A DNA stretch of 64,000 nt from an uncultured Lachnospiraceae bacterium (lineage in GTDB: Bacteria > Bacillota > Clostridia > Lachnospirales > Lachnospiraceae), in the NCBI GenBank assembly GCA_910588655.1, contig CAJUPJ010000003.1, forward strand, positions 1-64,000, read 5' to 3'. This document shows, piece by piece, positions 28,509-37,778 of this stretch. Below the pieces are notes generated by a model. It was given only the letters and a program-made list of their open reading frames with translations. It made no database searches and had not been told where the DNA came from. The translations under genes and the position numbers were made by a program. Position 1 is the stretch's first letter. Each line of letters starts with the position of its first letter.

Positions 28509-29414
28509 ATGGACAAGTTTATAAATAAGCTGGAAAGAAAGTTTGGAAAATATGCTGTACCCGACTTAATAAGATATGTAATTATATTATATTGTGCAGG
28601 GGCAGCAATAGGTATGTTAAACCCTGGGATATATTATTCATATTTATGTCTTGATATGCGTGCTGTTTTTCATGGGCAGGTATGGCGCCTTTTTACATTC
28701 CTTATTGAGCCATATGGGTTTTCTAAAGGGCTTGGAATGGTTTTCAGCATACTGTTCTTCGCCATACAGGTACATTTGTTTTTCCTTTTTGGAAGGTCTT
28801 TGGAACAGGCATGGGGGACTTTCAGGTTTAACCTGTATTTTTTCTTTGGATATATATTAAATATTGTTGCAGCACTTATATTATATCTCTCACCAATGCA
28901 CCTGGAAGTATACTATTCAGGCTTCCAGTATATTTACTGGTCAATGTTCTTTGCATTCGCAGTAATAAACGGGGATATGCAGTTTTTAATTTATTTTGTA
29001 ATACCTGTAAAAGTAAAGTGGCTTGCAGTCCTTGACGGGGTTTTTCTTGTGTACCAGGTTATAAGCTGTCTTTATAATGGAATATGGTTGCTTGTTCATG
29101 GGAATGCAGTTTATGCAGCACAGTATATAAGCGTTGCTGTTGCAATAGTAGTTGCGCTTGCCAATTTCCTTATATTTTTCTTTGCCACAAGGAATTACAG
29201 GCGGGTTTCTCCAAAGGATATCCGCAGGCGCAGGAATTACAGGCGGCAGACACAGCAGAATACAGGTATGCCAAGACACCGCTGTGCTGTTTGTGGCAGG
29301 ACAGAATTTGATAATGAAAACCTGGATTTCAGGTTCTGTTCTAAATGTGAGGGGAATTATGAATACTGTTCTGACCATTTATTTACGCACCAGCATGTAA
29401 AGAAATTTATGTAA
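28509..29414 (+). CDS. rhomboid-like membrane protein with C-terminal zinc-finger
   Basis: A 301-aa membrane protein. Six or so helices cover about residues 18-225, with WRLFTFLIEP in the position of the rhomboid WR motif and RSLEQAWGTFRFNLYFFFGY after the second helix. The catalytic GxSG serine of true rhomboid proteases was not found, so it is probably an inactive pseudo-rhomboid. The C-terminus holds a zinc ribbon or treble clef, CAVCGR...FCSKCEGNYEYCSDH, which is unusual for this fold. ATG 28509 is chosen over the upstream TTG because GGGGGA lies in front of it. It is probably translated from the same message as the LysM gene, 128 nt upstream. Confidence 0.7.
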   Translation: MDKFINKLERKFGKYAVPDLIRYVIILYCAGAAIGMLNPGIYYSYLCLDMRAVFHGQVWRLFTFLIEPYGFSKGLGMVFSILFFAIQVHLFFLFGRSLEQAWGTFRFNLYFFFGYILNIVAALILYLSPMHLEVYYSGFQYIYWSMFFAFAVINGDMQFLIYFVIPVKVKWLAVLDGVFLVYQVISCLYNGIWLLVHGNAVYAAQYISVAVAIVVALANFLIFFFATRNYRRVSPKDIRRRRNYRRQTQQNTGMPRHRCAVCGRTEFDNENLDFRFCSKCEGNYEYCSDHLFTHQHVKKFM

Positions 29415-29460
29415 TTAAAATGTATTTTGCAGGAATTAACAGGATTGGAGAAATTGTAGT

Positions 29461-32400
29461 ATGTTAAATATGAGTTTTATCGCGGTTTTAGGGATTATAG
29501 GCATGTATGCCTGTTATAAGCCGGTTTGTGGTTATTTAAGGCATAATAATAATGTATCTGGAAACAAGGGCAGTACAGGTATTCCGTCAGATAAGGATAA
29601 AAGCATTGGTTTTTCTGTCTTTATTGCTATATTTGCCGCTGCATTGCTGGCAAGGATTATTATAGCAGTAATGTACAGGGGGTATGAAGTAGATATTAAC
29701 TGCTTTGTTTCCTGGAGTGATATGGTATTTAATGATGGCTTTGGTGCATTTTACAAATCAGAGAGCTTTACAGATTACCCGCCTGGATATATGTATATTT
29801 TGTATCTTGTTGGTGCAATACGTTCACTGTTTGGAATGGCATGGGACTCTGCTGCCAGCACCCTTATGGTAAAGCTGCCGGCAATTATTGCAGATATGGC
29901 TTCTGGCTGGCTGGTTTACCATATTGCCTCAAAACGTGTAAAAGAAACTGGTGCAGCACTTTTATCGGCATTGTACCTTTTCTGTCCTGCTGTTATTTTA
30001 GATAGTGTTGTATGGGGGCAGACTGATGCAGTATTTACATTTTGTGTAGCGTTTATGTGCTACCTTGTAACAGAAAAGAAGCTTATACCATCTTATTTTG
30101 TATTTGCAATAGGAATACTTATAAAACCACAGACACTTATATTTACGCCTGTACTTATATGCGGTATAATTGACCAGGTATTCCTGGAAGATTTTAACTG
30201 GGACAAGTTTTTTAAAAACCTTGGTTCTGGTATTGCAGCAATACTGTTAATAGGGCTTTTAATGATGCCATATGGTTTTAGTGATGCCCTTTCACAGTAT
30301 ACAGAAACACTTGGTTCATATGAATATGCTTCTGTTAATGCATATAATATATGGACGCTTATGGGGCTTAACTGGGCAGGCCAGGACGGTTATCTTATAG
30401 GAATTACTTATAAGACATGGGGCATGATGGCTATTGTCCTTACAGTTGTCTTTTCAATAATTATAAGCCTGCGCAGCAAGAAAAGCCCGTCTAAGTATTA
30501 TTTTATTGGCGCTTTTATAGTTACATGTGTATTTATGTTTTCGGTGCGTATGCATGAAAGATATATTTTCCCTGCAATGCTCCTTTTAATAATGTGTTAC
30601 AGTGTAAGGCAGCGCAAGGAGATATATATACTTTACACGCTTACGTCAGCAATGGCATTTTACAATATAGTGCATGTACTGCTGTTTTATGACCCAAATA
30701 ATTTTGACAGGTTAGAACCAGCTGCTATATTAATTGCGGCAGGTCTGCTTGTTACAATAATTTATATGTTTTATGTAACAGCAAAATATTACTGGGATTA
30801 TACGCCAGAGAAGAGTGAACAGAATGAAATCGCAGCAGAAGTACAGGCATCCAGTACCAGGAAAGGGAAAACACGTACTAGTAAAAATCCAATACACCCA
30901 TCCTCTGTACTTGCCAGGATGGAAAAGATGGATTATATTGCAATGTTTGTTATTATGGCAGTATATGCGGTTATAGCATTTATGCGCCTTGGCAATATGG
31001 AAGCGCCGGAAACCGGACATTCTGTTGTAAATGACGGGGATATATTCCTTGACATGGGAGAGGAAAAAAATATTACAGAAATGTGGGATTTCCTGGGATA
31101 TAAAAATAACCCGCAATACTATATAGATTATTCGTCTGATGGCAATAACTGGACAACACTTTGTGGTGAAGGTTCAGAATGGGACGCTGGCTCTGTATTT
31201 GCATGGAACAAGAAAGAGCTTGGCATAATGGCACGCTATATAAAGATTTCCGCAGCAGCAGATAACTGGGAAGACAGCATACATGAACTTGTATTGGTTG
31301 ATGATGGCGGCAGCCAGGTGCTTCCCGCCAATTATGGGGAATACACAGCGTTATTTGATGAACAGGATATGTTTGAGGGAAGGAAGAGCAATTTAAACAG
31401 CACTTATTTTGATGAAATTTACCATGCAAGGACAGCATATGAAATGATAAATAAATTGTACTGCTATGAAAACACACATCCGCCGCTTGGTAAGATTTTT
31501 ATAGCATGTGGTGTGCTTATGTTCGGCATGAACCCGTTTGGATGGAGGTTTGCAGGTACATTATTTGGCGTTTTAATGGTTCCAGTCCTGTACAACCTGG
31601 CTAAAAAGCTTTTTAAAGAAACGTGGATTGCGACAGTTACAACACTATTGTTTACATTTGATTTTATGCACTTTGTACAGACGCGTATAGCTACTATTGA
31701 TGTATTTGTTACACTGTTTATTATACTTTCATACTATTTTATGTACTGCTATACAAAGTACAGTTTTTATGATACAGACCTTAAAAAAATGTTTATCCCG
31801 CTTGGGCTCTGCGGCATAACTATGGGCTTAGGCTGGGCAAGCAAATGGACAGGCATATATTCGTCAGCAGGACTTTGTATAATATTCTTTGCAGTAATGG
31901 CACAGAGATTCAGGGAGTATATATATGCATGTAATTACCCGAAAGGCAATACAGAAGGCATAAGCCATAAGTATATTGCTGATAACTTCCATAAGAAGTT
32001 TTTTAAGACAATAGGCTTCTGCTGTATTTTCTTTGTGCTTGTGCCTGTAATAATATACCTGCTGTCATATATACCATTTAACGATGGTTCAGACAGGGGC
32101 TTCCTGGAAAAAGTTATAGAAGCCCAGAAAACAATGTTTAATTACCATTCAAACCTGACAGACAGCCATGATTATTCATCTAAATGGTACCAGTGGCCTA
32201 TAATGTACCGCCCAATCTGGTATTATGACGGTTCTGTTTCTGATACATTAAAAGAGGGCATAAGTGCATTTGGAAACCCGCTTGTATGGTGGGCAGGAAT
32301 ACCAGCATTTATATATATGCTTTACCTGGTTTATAAAGAAAGGGACACAAAGGCAGCTTTCCTGTCTGTAGGATATATGTCACAGTACCTGCCCTGGTTC

Positions 32401-32655
32401 TTTGTATCAAGGACTGTATTTATTTACCACTATTTCCCAAGTGTGCCGTTTATAACAGTTATGCTTGGATACAGCTTCTACAGGATGGTAAAGAAGCATC
32501 CGGGCATGAAAAAAGCGGTGTATATTTATGTACTGCTTGCCATAGGGCTGTTTATACTGTTCTATCCTGTACTTTCAGGAAAAGCAATAAGCCCTGATTT
32601 TGCAGTAAGGTGGCTTAAATGGTTTGACAGCTGGGTGCTGTTGCACACATGGTAA
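29461..32655 (+). CDS. double GT-C glycosyltransferase fusion (PMT/GT39 family)
   Basis: A 1064-aa polytopic protein built from two GT-C glycosyltransferase halves. The N-terminal half (about 1-465) has a first-loop acidic site VDINCFVSWSDMV and YPPGYMYILY. The C-terminal half (about 640-1064) is a protein O-mannosyltransferase (PMT) fold with FDEIYHARTAYEMI, THPPLGK and the conserved HYFPS near its end. Between them (about 530-635) lies a hydrophilic beta-rich domain (PQYYIDYSSDGNNWTTL...ARYIKISA) that looks like an F5/8 type C/discoidin sugar-binding fold facing outside. Such enzymes use a lipid-linked sugar to modify proteins or surface polymers. The fusion would place two transfer sites and a binding module in one chain. 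The acceptor is unknown. Confidence 0.82.
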   Translation: MLNMSFIAVLGIIGMYACYKPVCGYLRHNNNVSGNKGSTGIPSDKDKSIGFSVFIAIFAAALLARIIIAVMYRGYEVDINCFVSWSDMVFNDGFGAFYKSESFTDYPPGYMYILYLVGAIRSLFGMAWDSAASTLMVKLPAIIADMASGWLVYHIASKRVKETGAALLSALYLFCPAVILDSVVWGQTDAVFTFCVAFMCYLVTEKKLIPSYFVFAIGILIKPQTLIFTPVLICGIIDQVFLEDFNWDKFFKNLGSGIAAILLIGLLMMPYGFSDALSQYTETLGSYEYASVNAYNIWTLMGLNWAGQDGYLIGITYKTWGMMAIVLTVVFSIIISLRSKKSPSKYYFIGAFIVTCVFMFSVRMHERYIFPAMLLLIMCYSVRQRKEIYILYTLTSAMAFYNIVHVLLFYDPNNFDRLEPAAILIAAGLLVTIIYMFYVTAKYYWDYTPEKSEQNEIAAEVQASSTRKGKTRTSKNPIHPSSVLARMEKMDYIAMFVIMAVYAVIAFMRLGNMEAPETGHSVVNDGDIFLDMGEEKNITEMWDFLGYKNNPQYYIDYSSDGNNWTTLCGEGSEWDAGSVFAWNKKELGIMARYIKISAAADNWEDSIHELVLVDDGGSQVLPANYGEYTALFDEQDMFEGRKSNLNSTYFDEIYHARTAYEMINKLYCYENTHPPLGKIFIACGVLMFGMNPFGWRFAGTLFGVLMVPVLYNLAKKLFKETWIATVTTLLFTFDFMHFVQTRIATIDVFVTLFIILSYYFMYCYTKYSFYDTDLKKMFIPLGLCGITMGLGWASKWTGIYSSAGLCIIFFAVMAQRFREYIYACNYPKGNTEGISHKYIADNFHKKFFKTIGFCCIFFVLVPVIIYLLSYIPFNDGSDRGFLEKVIEAQKTMFNYHSNLTDSHDYSSKWYQWPIMYRPIWYYDGSVSDTLKEGISAFGNPLVWWAGIPAFIYMLYLVYKERDTKAAFLSVGYMSQYLPWFFVSRTVFIYHYFPSVPFITVMLGYSFYRMVKKHPGMKKAVYIYVLLAIGLFILFYPVLSGKAISPDFAVRWLKWFDSWVLLHTW

Positions 32656-32659
32656 ATAT

Positions 32660-32760
32660 TATTGCGCCAGCCGCAGCCGCGGAGCGGTATATTTCCTTAT
32701 GCGGCTGTGTGCAGGACTTTATACTGGGCAGCCAGTCTTTCCGGCTGCCAGTATACTTAT
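32660..32760 (+). other. structured intergenic leader with two hairpins
   Basis: Two potential hairpins lie in the 145-nt gap: CAGCCGCA with TGCGGCTG, and TATACTGG-GCAGCC with GGCTGC-CAGTATA. Neither is followed by a clean T-run. They may form a terminator or attenuator before the next gene, but no riboswitch class was recognised. Confidence 0.4.
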
Positions 32761-32800
32761 GCCAGTTCCGCTGGCCTGGATTGTGAAAGGATAAAGAGTT

Positions 32801-34285
32801 ATGAATATTTCAATAACAAAATGTATAAGGGAATTAAACAGAAACCATAATGTGGAAGAGATGCTTCCAGAGTATGTAAAACAGTGCAGGAATTATTATG
32901 GCAGCCATGCATGTTATAAACTTGCACTGGAATACTTTATGTTTTTTGAAAATGTATCAGAAGAGGCAGGCCCGTTAAATAGTGATGAGGACGGGATATT
33001 AGGGCAGATTAACAGCATTACAGAAAGTTTTTTCTTGAAAATGCCAGATATGGAAGGCTGTAAGAAGCTTTCAGAAGAACTTTTAAGCCTGAGAAAAGAG
33101 ATTACAGACAGGATGCAGGTACTTTCAGCATATGTTGACTGTTTCTCAGTGTATGAATATATTTTAAACCGTCTTGAGTACCGTTTTAAAGATATGGAAG
33201 AAATGCCGGAAGATGTCCAGTTTACAGAAGATGTTGTACAGTTTATATTTAGTTCAAAAGATAATGCTGCAATTAATGAAAAGGTGCGTTTTGTAATTGG
33301 GCAGCTTCCAATGAGGATGTTAAGAAGTAAATATTTTGATGTTATCAGGGAAAGTGTGTCTATTTATAAAGGCAATAGTTTAAGTTCTCTTGAAGGCTTT
33401 GAGTATATGTTCCGTACTAACGCAATGTTATATAAAGACAAAAATATGGATATATATTTTACAGAGTTTAAAAAACCGCTTGAAGAGCTGAAAAATGCCG
33501 GTTTTGAAGATATAGACATAACACAGTATAAAAACTATAATGATATAGTAGAAGATAATACCTATGAACTTCTTAAACTATCAGATTTGTATATACTTTT
33601 TGGTGAGATAGTGAACTTGTTGTATACTGTAATTGCTGTAGCAGCATATACAGATGAAGCAGACAGGGTGCAGGATAAATCCCTTGGCGTTGCTGCTACT
33701 GTTATAAAGGGCATAAATGTGCTGTTTTCAGGTAAAGACAGTGATATATGGAAACTTGCAGAAGAAGCTTTAGACATTGAAAAGGAAAAGCTTGAGTGGC
33801 TTTCAGAACTTCTTGATGAATTAACAGGCAAGCAGGAAACCATAAGTGAAATACTTGATATGGCAGAAGCAGCGCTTGGACAGGTTAAAGAAGTGCATGG
33901 CGGGGCTATAGACAGCCTTGGGCTTACAGAAAACTTTGATTTACTGGCAAGGCTTTCGCTTCTTAATTCAAACAGCACATTTGCAGAACTTGGGGAAGAC
34001 ATAGAGGATGTAGAAGTAACAGCACAGATGGCAGATGAAGCAGCAGGAAAGCTTATAAGTGAGGTTAAGGAACTGTTTAAAAACAGCAGCCGTATATTAA
34101 GAAGGGCAGTTATGGCAAATACCCTTGAAAAGATACCTGTATTTTTTAATACACCACAGGAAGTTGCAGATTATGTTTCGTTATCACTTTTACAGTGTGA
34201 TGATGAAGCAGAAAAATATGCATCAAAAGAAATTATTATGGATGAAATAGAGGAATACAGGATGTTTAATGAAACGCAGGAATAA
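32801..34285 (+). CDS. conserved-looking hypothetical protein (494 aa), mostly helical
   Basis: I do not recognise this family. It is a soluble, acidic, predicted all-alpha protein with no signal peptide. It has stretches that could form coiled coils (about residues 300-350 and 375-430, e.g. KEKLEWLSELLDELTGKQET) and a C-terminal acidic tail. An AAAGGA site lies before the ATG. Codon use matches neighbouring genes, so it is a real gene. It follows the glycosyltransferase fusion in the same direction and is 22 nt from the next small gene, which suggests they are one unit with the DUF2953-GerW genes. Confidence 0.6.
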   Translation: MNISITKCIRELNRNHNVEEMLPEYVKQCRNYYGSHACYKLALEYFMFFENVSEEAGPLNSDEDGILGQINSITESFFLKMPDMEGCKKLSEELLSLRKEITDRMQVLSAYVDCFSVYEYILNRLEYRFKDMEEMPEDVQFTEDVVQFIFSSKDNAAINEKVRFVIGQLPMRMLRSKYFDVIRESVSIYKGNSLSSLEGFEYMFRTNAMLYKDKNMDIYFTEFKKPLEELKNAGFEDIDITQYKNYNDIVEDNTYELLKLSDLYILFGEIVNLLYTVIAVAAYTDEADRVQDKSLGVAATVIKGINVLFSGKDSDIWKLAEEALDIEKEKLEWLSELLDELTGKQETISEILDMAEAALGQVKEVHGGAIDSLGLTENFDLLARLSLLNSNSTFAELGEDIEDVEVTAQMADEAAGKLISEVKELFKNSSRILRRAVMANTLEKIPVFFNTPQEVADYVSLSLLQCDDEAEKYASKEIIMDEIEEYRMFNETQE

Positions 34286-34307
34286 AGGTTAAGAAAGGAC
34301 AAAAAGC

Positions 34308-34625
34308 ATGTTTGTCTGGAATAAAAAGATGTATATGGATGAAAAAGTAAGGAAAAACCCTGCCAGGTATAAAAGGACTGCTGGCAGGAAAAAGTCTTTC
34401 AGGCAGTGCTTTTGTATTACATTTCCTGCCAACAGCAAAAATATTATGGATATCTATTCTTCCAGGGAACTCTGGTTTAAATACAATGCAGCATGTGGTA
34501 TTGAGATAATAGGCATGGCGTCTGGAATGGAAAGTGCAGTCCGGCTTGTAGCAGAAATGGTACAGGATATTTATAAGGAATATGGGGATATTTCCCCAGT
34601 CCTTGTCCATAGGTTTTTTGCATAG
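34308..34625 (+). CDS. hypothetical basic protein (105 aa)
   Basis: A 105-aa protein with a very basic N-terminal third (KKMYMDEKVRKNPARYKRTA) and a more hydrophobic C-terminal part (AACGIEIIGMASGMESAVRL). AAGGAC precedes the ATG and the next gene starts 19 nt after the stop, so it is translated within the operon. No family was recognised. The C-terminal segment could be a dimerisation helix pair. Confidence 0.55.
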   Translation: MFVWNKKMYMDEKVRKNPARYKRTAGRKKSFRQCFCITFPANSKNIMDIYSSRELWFKYNAACGIEIIGMASGMESAVRLVAEMVQDIYKEYGDISPVLVHRFFA

Positions 34626-34644
34626 TACAGGAAGGAGGCAGGAA

Positions 34645-35655
34645 ATGCTTATAGCTTTAATAGCAAAGATTTTATTAACAGTCCTTAAAGTGCTTTTATT
34701 CCTGCTTCTTGCAGTTATCCTGGTGCTTTTGTCCATATTATGCATGGTGCTTTTCACACCATTAAAATACAGTGCCAGTGCTGAAAAATATGATATTATA
34801 AAGGCAGAAGGCAAAGTGTCCTGGCTTCTTGGCATAATACGTATTTCGTTCTTGTATAATGATGGCAAAAGCAGTTATAAATTAAGGATATTTGGGGCAG
34901 ATTATAAGAAATTAGCAGATTTTTTTGCAAAGCGGGCAAAGAAAAGAGAAAAGAACAAACTGGATTTGGAGAGTGCAGAACAAACAACCTGGGATGAAAG
35001 TGAGGGAGAAAGCAATGAAGAGGAAGAAGACCAGGCTTTTCCACAGAAGGAAGAAAAGCCAGTTTATAAAGAACATAAACCGTATGGTGAAGAAGGCACA
35101 CCGTCTGGCAAAAAGGAAGAAAAGGCGGAAAAAGAAAACAGGGCAGAAGTGGAAAGCCGGCATAAGGAAGCTCAAAAGAATATACAACATAGCGAAGACG
35201 GTGGAACGGATAAGGATAAAAGGGCCGGCAATGCTTTTATCTCCAGTATTAAAGAAGCAAGGAAAACAGTCCATAATATAAAGGACAAGTTTACAACAAT
35301 TAAAGAATTTATATTCTCAGAAATTACTAAAAACATGCTTGGCGTAGCAAAAGATAATTTATTCCGCCTGCTGGCAAAAATAAAACCGCGTAAAATAAAA
35401 AGTGATATTTTATTTGGAACGGGCGACCCATGCCAGACAGGGCAGATACTCGGGCTGGCGGCTGCATATATGGCTGTGTCAGGCACAGTCTTTAATATAA
35501 CACCTGATTTTGAGAATAAAGTCCTGCGTGGCAGGCTTATGGTTTCGGGGCAGATACGGGCGTCAAGCCTGGCATTTGCTGTTTTAAGGGTAATTATTAG
35601 CAATGAATGGAAAAGCTTTTATAAAGAAGCAATGAAAATTAAGGAGGAATTTTAA
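34645..35655 (+). CDS. DUF2953 (YtfI-like) membrane protein
   Basis: A 336-aa protein with a long hydrophobic N-terminal anchor (about 2-35), then FTPLKYSASAEK and KLRIFGADYKK typical of the DUF2953 family, a very charged Lys/Glu linker (about 95-200), and the family's C-terminal domain with DILFGTGDPCQTGQILGLAA. In Bacillus the same family (ytfI) is encoded next to ytfJ, as here, and is thought to act with it at sporulation. ATG 34645 follows GGAGG; the upstream in-frame codons overlap the previous gene and lack a ribosome site. Its stop is directly followed by the next ATG. Confidence 0.82.
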   Translation: MLIALIAKILLTVLKVLLFLLLAVILVLLSILCMVLFTPLKYSASAEKYDIIKAEGKVSWLLGIIRISFLYNDGKSSYKLRIFGADYKKLADFFAKRAKKREKNKLDLESAEQTTWDESEGESNEEEEDQAFPQKEEKPVYKEHKPYGEEGTPSGKKEEKAEKENRAEVESRHKEAQKNIQHSEDGGTDKDKRAGNAFISSIKEARKTVHNIKDKFTTIKEFIFSEITKNMLGVAKDNLFRLLAKIKPRKIKSDILFGTGDPCQTGQILGLAAAYMAVSGTVFNITPDFENKVLRGRLMVSGQIRASSLAFAVLRVIISNEWKSFYKEAMKIKEEF

Positions 35656-36084
35656 ATGGGAGATTTCAGTTCAACAGTCCAGTCTTTATTTAAGGGGATG
35701 GATGGTTTTCTTACAACAAAGACAGTAGTAGGCGATGCAGTAAAGTTTGATGATGGCACAATAATACTGCCTCTTGTTGATGTAAGCTTTGGCGTGGCAG
35801 CAGGTGCATTTTCAGAACCTGGCAAAAAGGAAAATGGTGCAGGCGGAATGGGCGGCAAGGTGCAGCCAAGTGCAATACTTGTAATAAAAGACGGGCAGTC
35901 AAAGCTTGTCAATGTAAAGAACCAGGATGGCATAACCAAAATACTTGATATGGTTCCTGAACTTATAGATAAATATGGTAAAAAGAAAAAGAACAGGGAT
36001 GCAGAAGAAGATTATGGTTATGAGGATTATGACGAAGACTATGATGAAGAAGATTATGCAGAAGGGGAAGAGGAGCAGGAATAG
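35656..36084 (+). CDS. GerW/YtfJ family sporulation protein
   Basis: A 142-aa protein whose first 110 residues carry the GerW/YtfJ pattern: a helix, DGTIILPLVDVSFGVAAGAF, a GAGGMGGKVQPSAILVIKDG turn, and a helix LDMVPELIDKYGKKK. YtfJ/GerW is a spore-associated protein needed for germination-related coat modification in Bacillus. The C-terminal 30 residues are a nearly pure Asp/Glu/Tyr tail, an addition not usual in the family. It abuts the DUF2953 gene (ATG follows its stop immediately), so the two are coupled. Confidence 0.9.
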   Translation: MGDFSSTVQSLFKGMDGFLTTKTVVGDAVKFDDGTIILPLVDVSFGVAAGAFSEPGKKENGAGGMGGKVQPSAILVIKDGQSKLVNVKNQDGITKILDMVPELIDKYGKKKKNRDAEEDYGYEDYDEDYDEEDYAEGEEEQE

Positions 36085-36123
36085 TAAAAGCATAAACAGT
36101 GGGGAATTTAAAGGAGAACAATA

Positions 36124-36630
36124 ATGGAAAATTGCAGGCTGCTTTTATTTGACCTGGACGGGACTCTGCTTTGCAGTGATAAAACCATCTCTAAAAGGAC
36201 ATTAAAGGCGTTACAGGAGTGCAGGAAGAAGGGAATATTAACAGGTGTGTCCACGTCCAGGGGTGAGCAGAATGTACTTTCTTTTTTAGATGAATTAAAA
36301 CCAGATATATTAATTACAAGTGGCGGGGCACTGGTAAAATATAATGGCAGATGCATATATAAAGCAATGTTTTCAAAAGAAGAAACAAGAAATGTAATCC
36401 AGGCTGCAAAAGAGAAAGCTGTGCTGGAAGTGTGCGTTGCGTGTGGAATTACATCGGAAGAAATAACAGCATTTGGTGACGACTATGCAGACACAGGTAT
36501 GCTAGAGCTGTGTGGAAAAGGCATTGCTATGGGAAATGCAGCAGATGAAGTAAAGGAAAAAGCAGATTTGGTAATTGGCAGTAATGATGAAGACGGGATT
36601 GCGGTTTATCTGGAAGAGCATGTCTTGTAA
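36124..36630 (+). CDS. HAD hydrolase of Cof type with cap domain deleted
   Basis: A 168-aa protein with all of the HAD core: DLDGTL (motif I, residues 10-15), STSRG (motif II), and FGDDYADTGML (motif IV), followed by GIAMGNAADEVKEKADLVIG, the usual Cof C-terminus. Normal Cof/YbiV-type phosphatases are about 260-280 aa. The roughly 85-95 residue C2 cap between motifs II and III is missing here, with the join near ETRNVIQAAKEKAVLEVCV. The frame is intact, so it could be an in-frame deletion with a changed or lost substrate range. GGAGAA precedes the ATG. Confidence 0.8.
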   Translation: MENCRLLLFDLDGTLLCSDKTISKRTLKALQECRKKGILTGVSTSRGEQNVLSFLDELKPDILITSGGALVKYNGRCIYKAMFSKEETRNVIQAAKEKAVLEVCVACGITSEEITAFGDDYADTGMLELCGKGIAMGNAADEVKEKADLVIGSNDEDGIAVYLEEHVL

Positions 36631-36678
36631 ACAAAATAGCCGTAAACCTGGATTTACAGAACAGGGAGGGGTGAGGAC

Positions 36679-37434
36679 ATGGAAAGAATCAAACGTCTGG
36701 ACAAGTACCAGAAAGGAGTCCTGCTGGTTATAACTATTATGGTTCTGGTGTTTACAGCCGCTTATTTTATTGTTTCCTCCAAAAAAGGCTTTAAATATAA
36801 GGATGCCATCCTTATCCCAAAACAGGAAAACGGCAATACTATATATTCTGGTAAAATTGAAGGGAAGCAGGCAAGCTTTACCGTTTATGCAGACAAGACA
36901 ACAGAGTTCAGATACGGTGACAAGACCTATGGCCCATATACTGCTAAGGAAGACCCATCCGCCATACCAGATGGCATAGGAGATGATGCAACTGGTATAG
37001 AATTACGCTGTGGGAAAGAAACCATCTTCCGCGGAGGTGTGGCCAGCTCTGGAGACCATACTTTGTTATACAACGAGGACGGGGAACTGGAATTGGAATT
37101 TTCAGTATCAGTACATAATGGGACAGTAACGGATGAAAACGGGAATGTAATTGACCAGATGAAACCTTCCATTTCCACTATACTTGACCTTATGGCTGGC
37201 CCTGTGCTGGTACATAAAGGTGAGTGGCCGGCATGGTTTACAGGTGTATTTATCTGTATTCTTATAGCAGTTTCTATTTTATTTGCGGACGAACTGTTCC
37301 GTTTGAAGTTATCTTTTGAGATACGCAATGCAGACAGGGCAGAGCCATCTGACCTGGAAATTGCAGGCAGGTATTTCTCATGGACTATAATGCCGGTTTT
37401 GGCAATGATAATTTTCATTATGGGGATTTGGTGA
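36679..37434 (+). CDS. membrane protein of unknown function (251 aa)
   Basis: A 251-aa protein with one N-terminal transmembrane helix (about 13-35), a long extracellular beta-rich domain (about 36-180; TYGPYTAKEDP, GIELRCGKETIFRGG, LLYNEDGELELEF) and two C-terminal helices (about 190-210 and 233-250). The family was not recognised with confidence. The gene uses more GC-rich codons than its neighbours, hinting at a different history. GGGAGGGGTGAGG lies just before the ATG. Confidence 0.6.
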   Translation: MERIKRLDKYQKGVLLVITIMVLVFTAAYFIVSSKKGFKYKDAILIPKQENGNTIYSGKIEGKQASFTVYADKTTEFRYGDKTYGPYTAKEDPSAIPDGIGDDATGIELRCGKETIFRGGVASSGDHTLLYNEDGELELEFSVSVHNGTVTDENGNVIDQMKPSISTILDLMAGPVLVHKGEWPAWFTGVFICILIAVSILFADELFRLKLSFEIRNADRAEPSDLEIAGRYFSWTIMPVLAMIIFIMGIW

Positions 37435-37452
37435 CTTTCTTAGAAATAAACA

Positions 37453-37481
37453 TTGTATTATTTTATTACATATGATAAAAT
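37453..37481 (+). promoter_or_regulatory. sigma-A promoter
   Basis: TTGTAT (37453-37458), a 17-nt spacer and TAAAAT (37476-37481) lie upstream of the small-gene pair. A second T/A-rich site nearer the gene (TTTATAAT near 37535) is also possible. Confidence 0.45.
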
Positions 37482-37577
37482 GCTTGTAAGTAATAAAAAC
37501 TAAGTTATTTCCTGTTTGTTGTTTAGTACGGTTTATAATTTATATATTATGTTGTATTTTTGAAAGGAATGATATGT

Positions 37578-37778
37578 ATGGGACAGAAGAAGGGAAATAA
37601 AATTAATTATGTTGCAGCAAGGACAGAGTTATCTGGAAAAATTGCCAGAGAATGTGTGCAAGGCATTGCAGGCGGAATAAATTCTATGTATAACAATATA
37701 TACAATGGTTTATTAAAGGAGAGTGGTTATGAAAAAGCAGGAAAAAAATTTACAAGACCAGAATGGTATGGTAAATAA
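37578..37778 (+). CDS. small hypothetical protein (66 aa) overlapping next gene
   Basis: A short basic protein (MGQKKGNKINYVAARTELSG...) with an amphipathic centre IARECVQGIAGGINSMYNNI. AAAGGA lies 9 nt before ATG 37578. Its last 50 nt overlap the next gene in another frame, so the two are translationally linked. The role is unknown. Confidence 0.5.
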   Translation: MGQKKGNKINYVAARTELSGKIARECVQGIAGGINSMYNNIYNGLLKESGYEKAGKKFTRPEWYGK

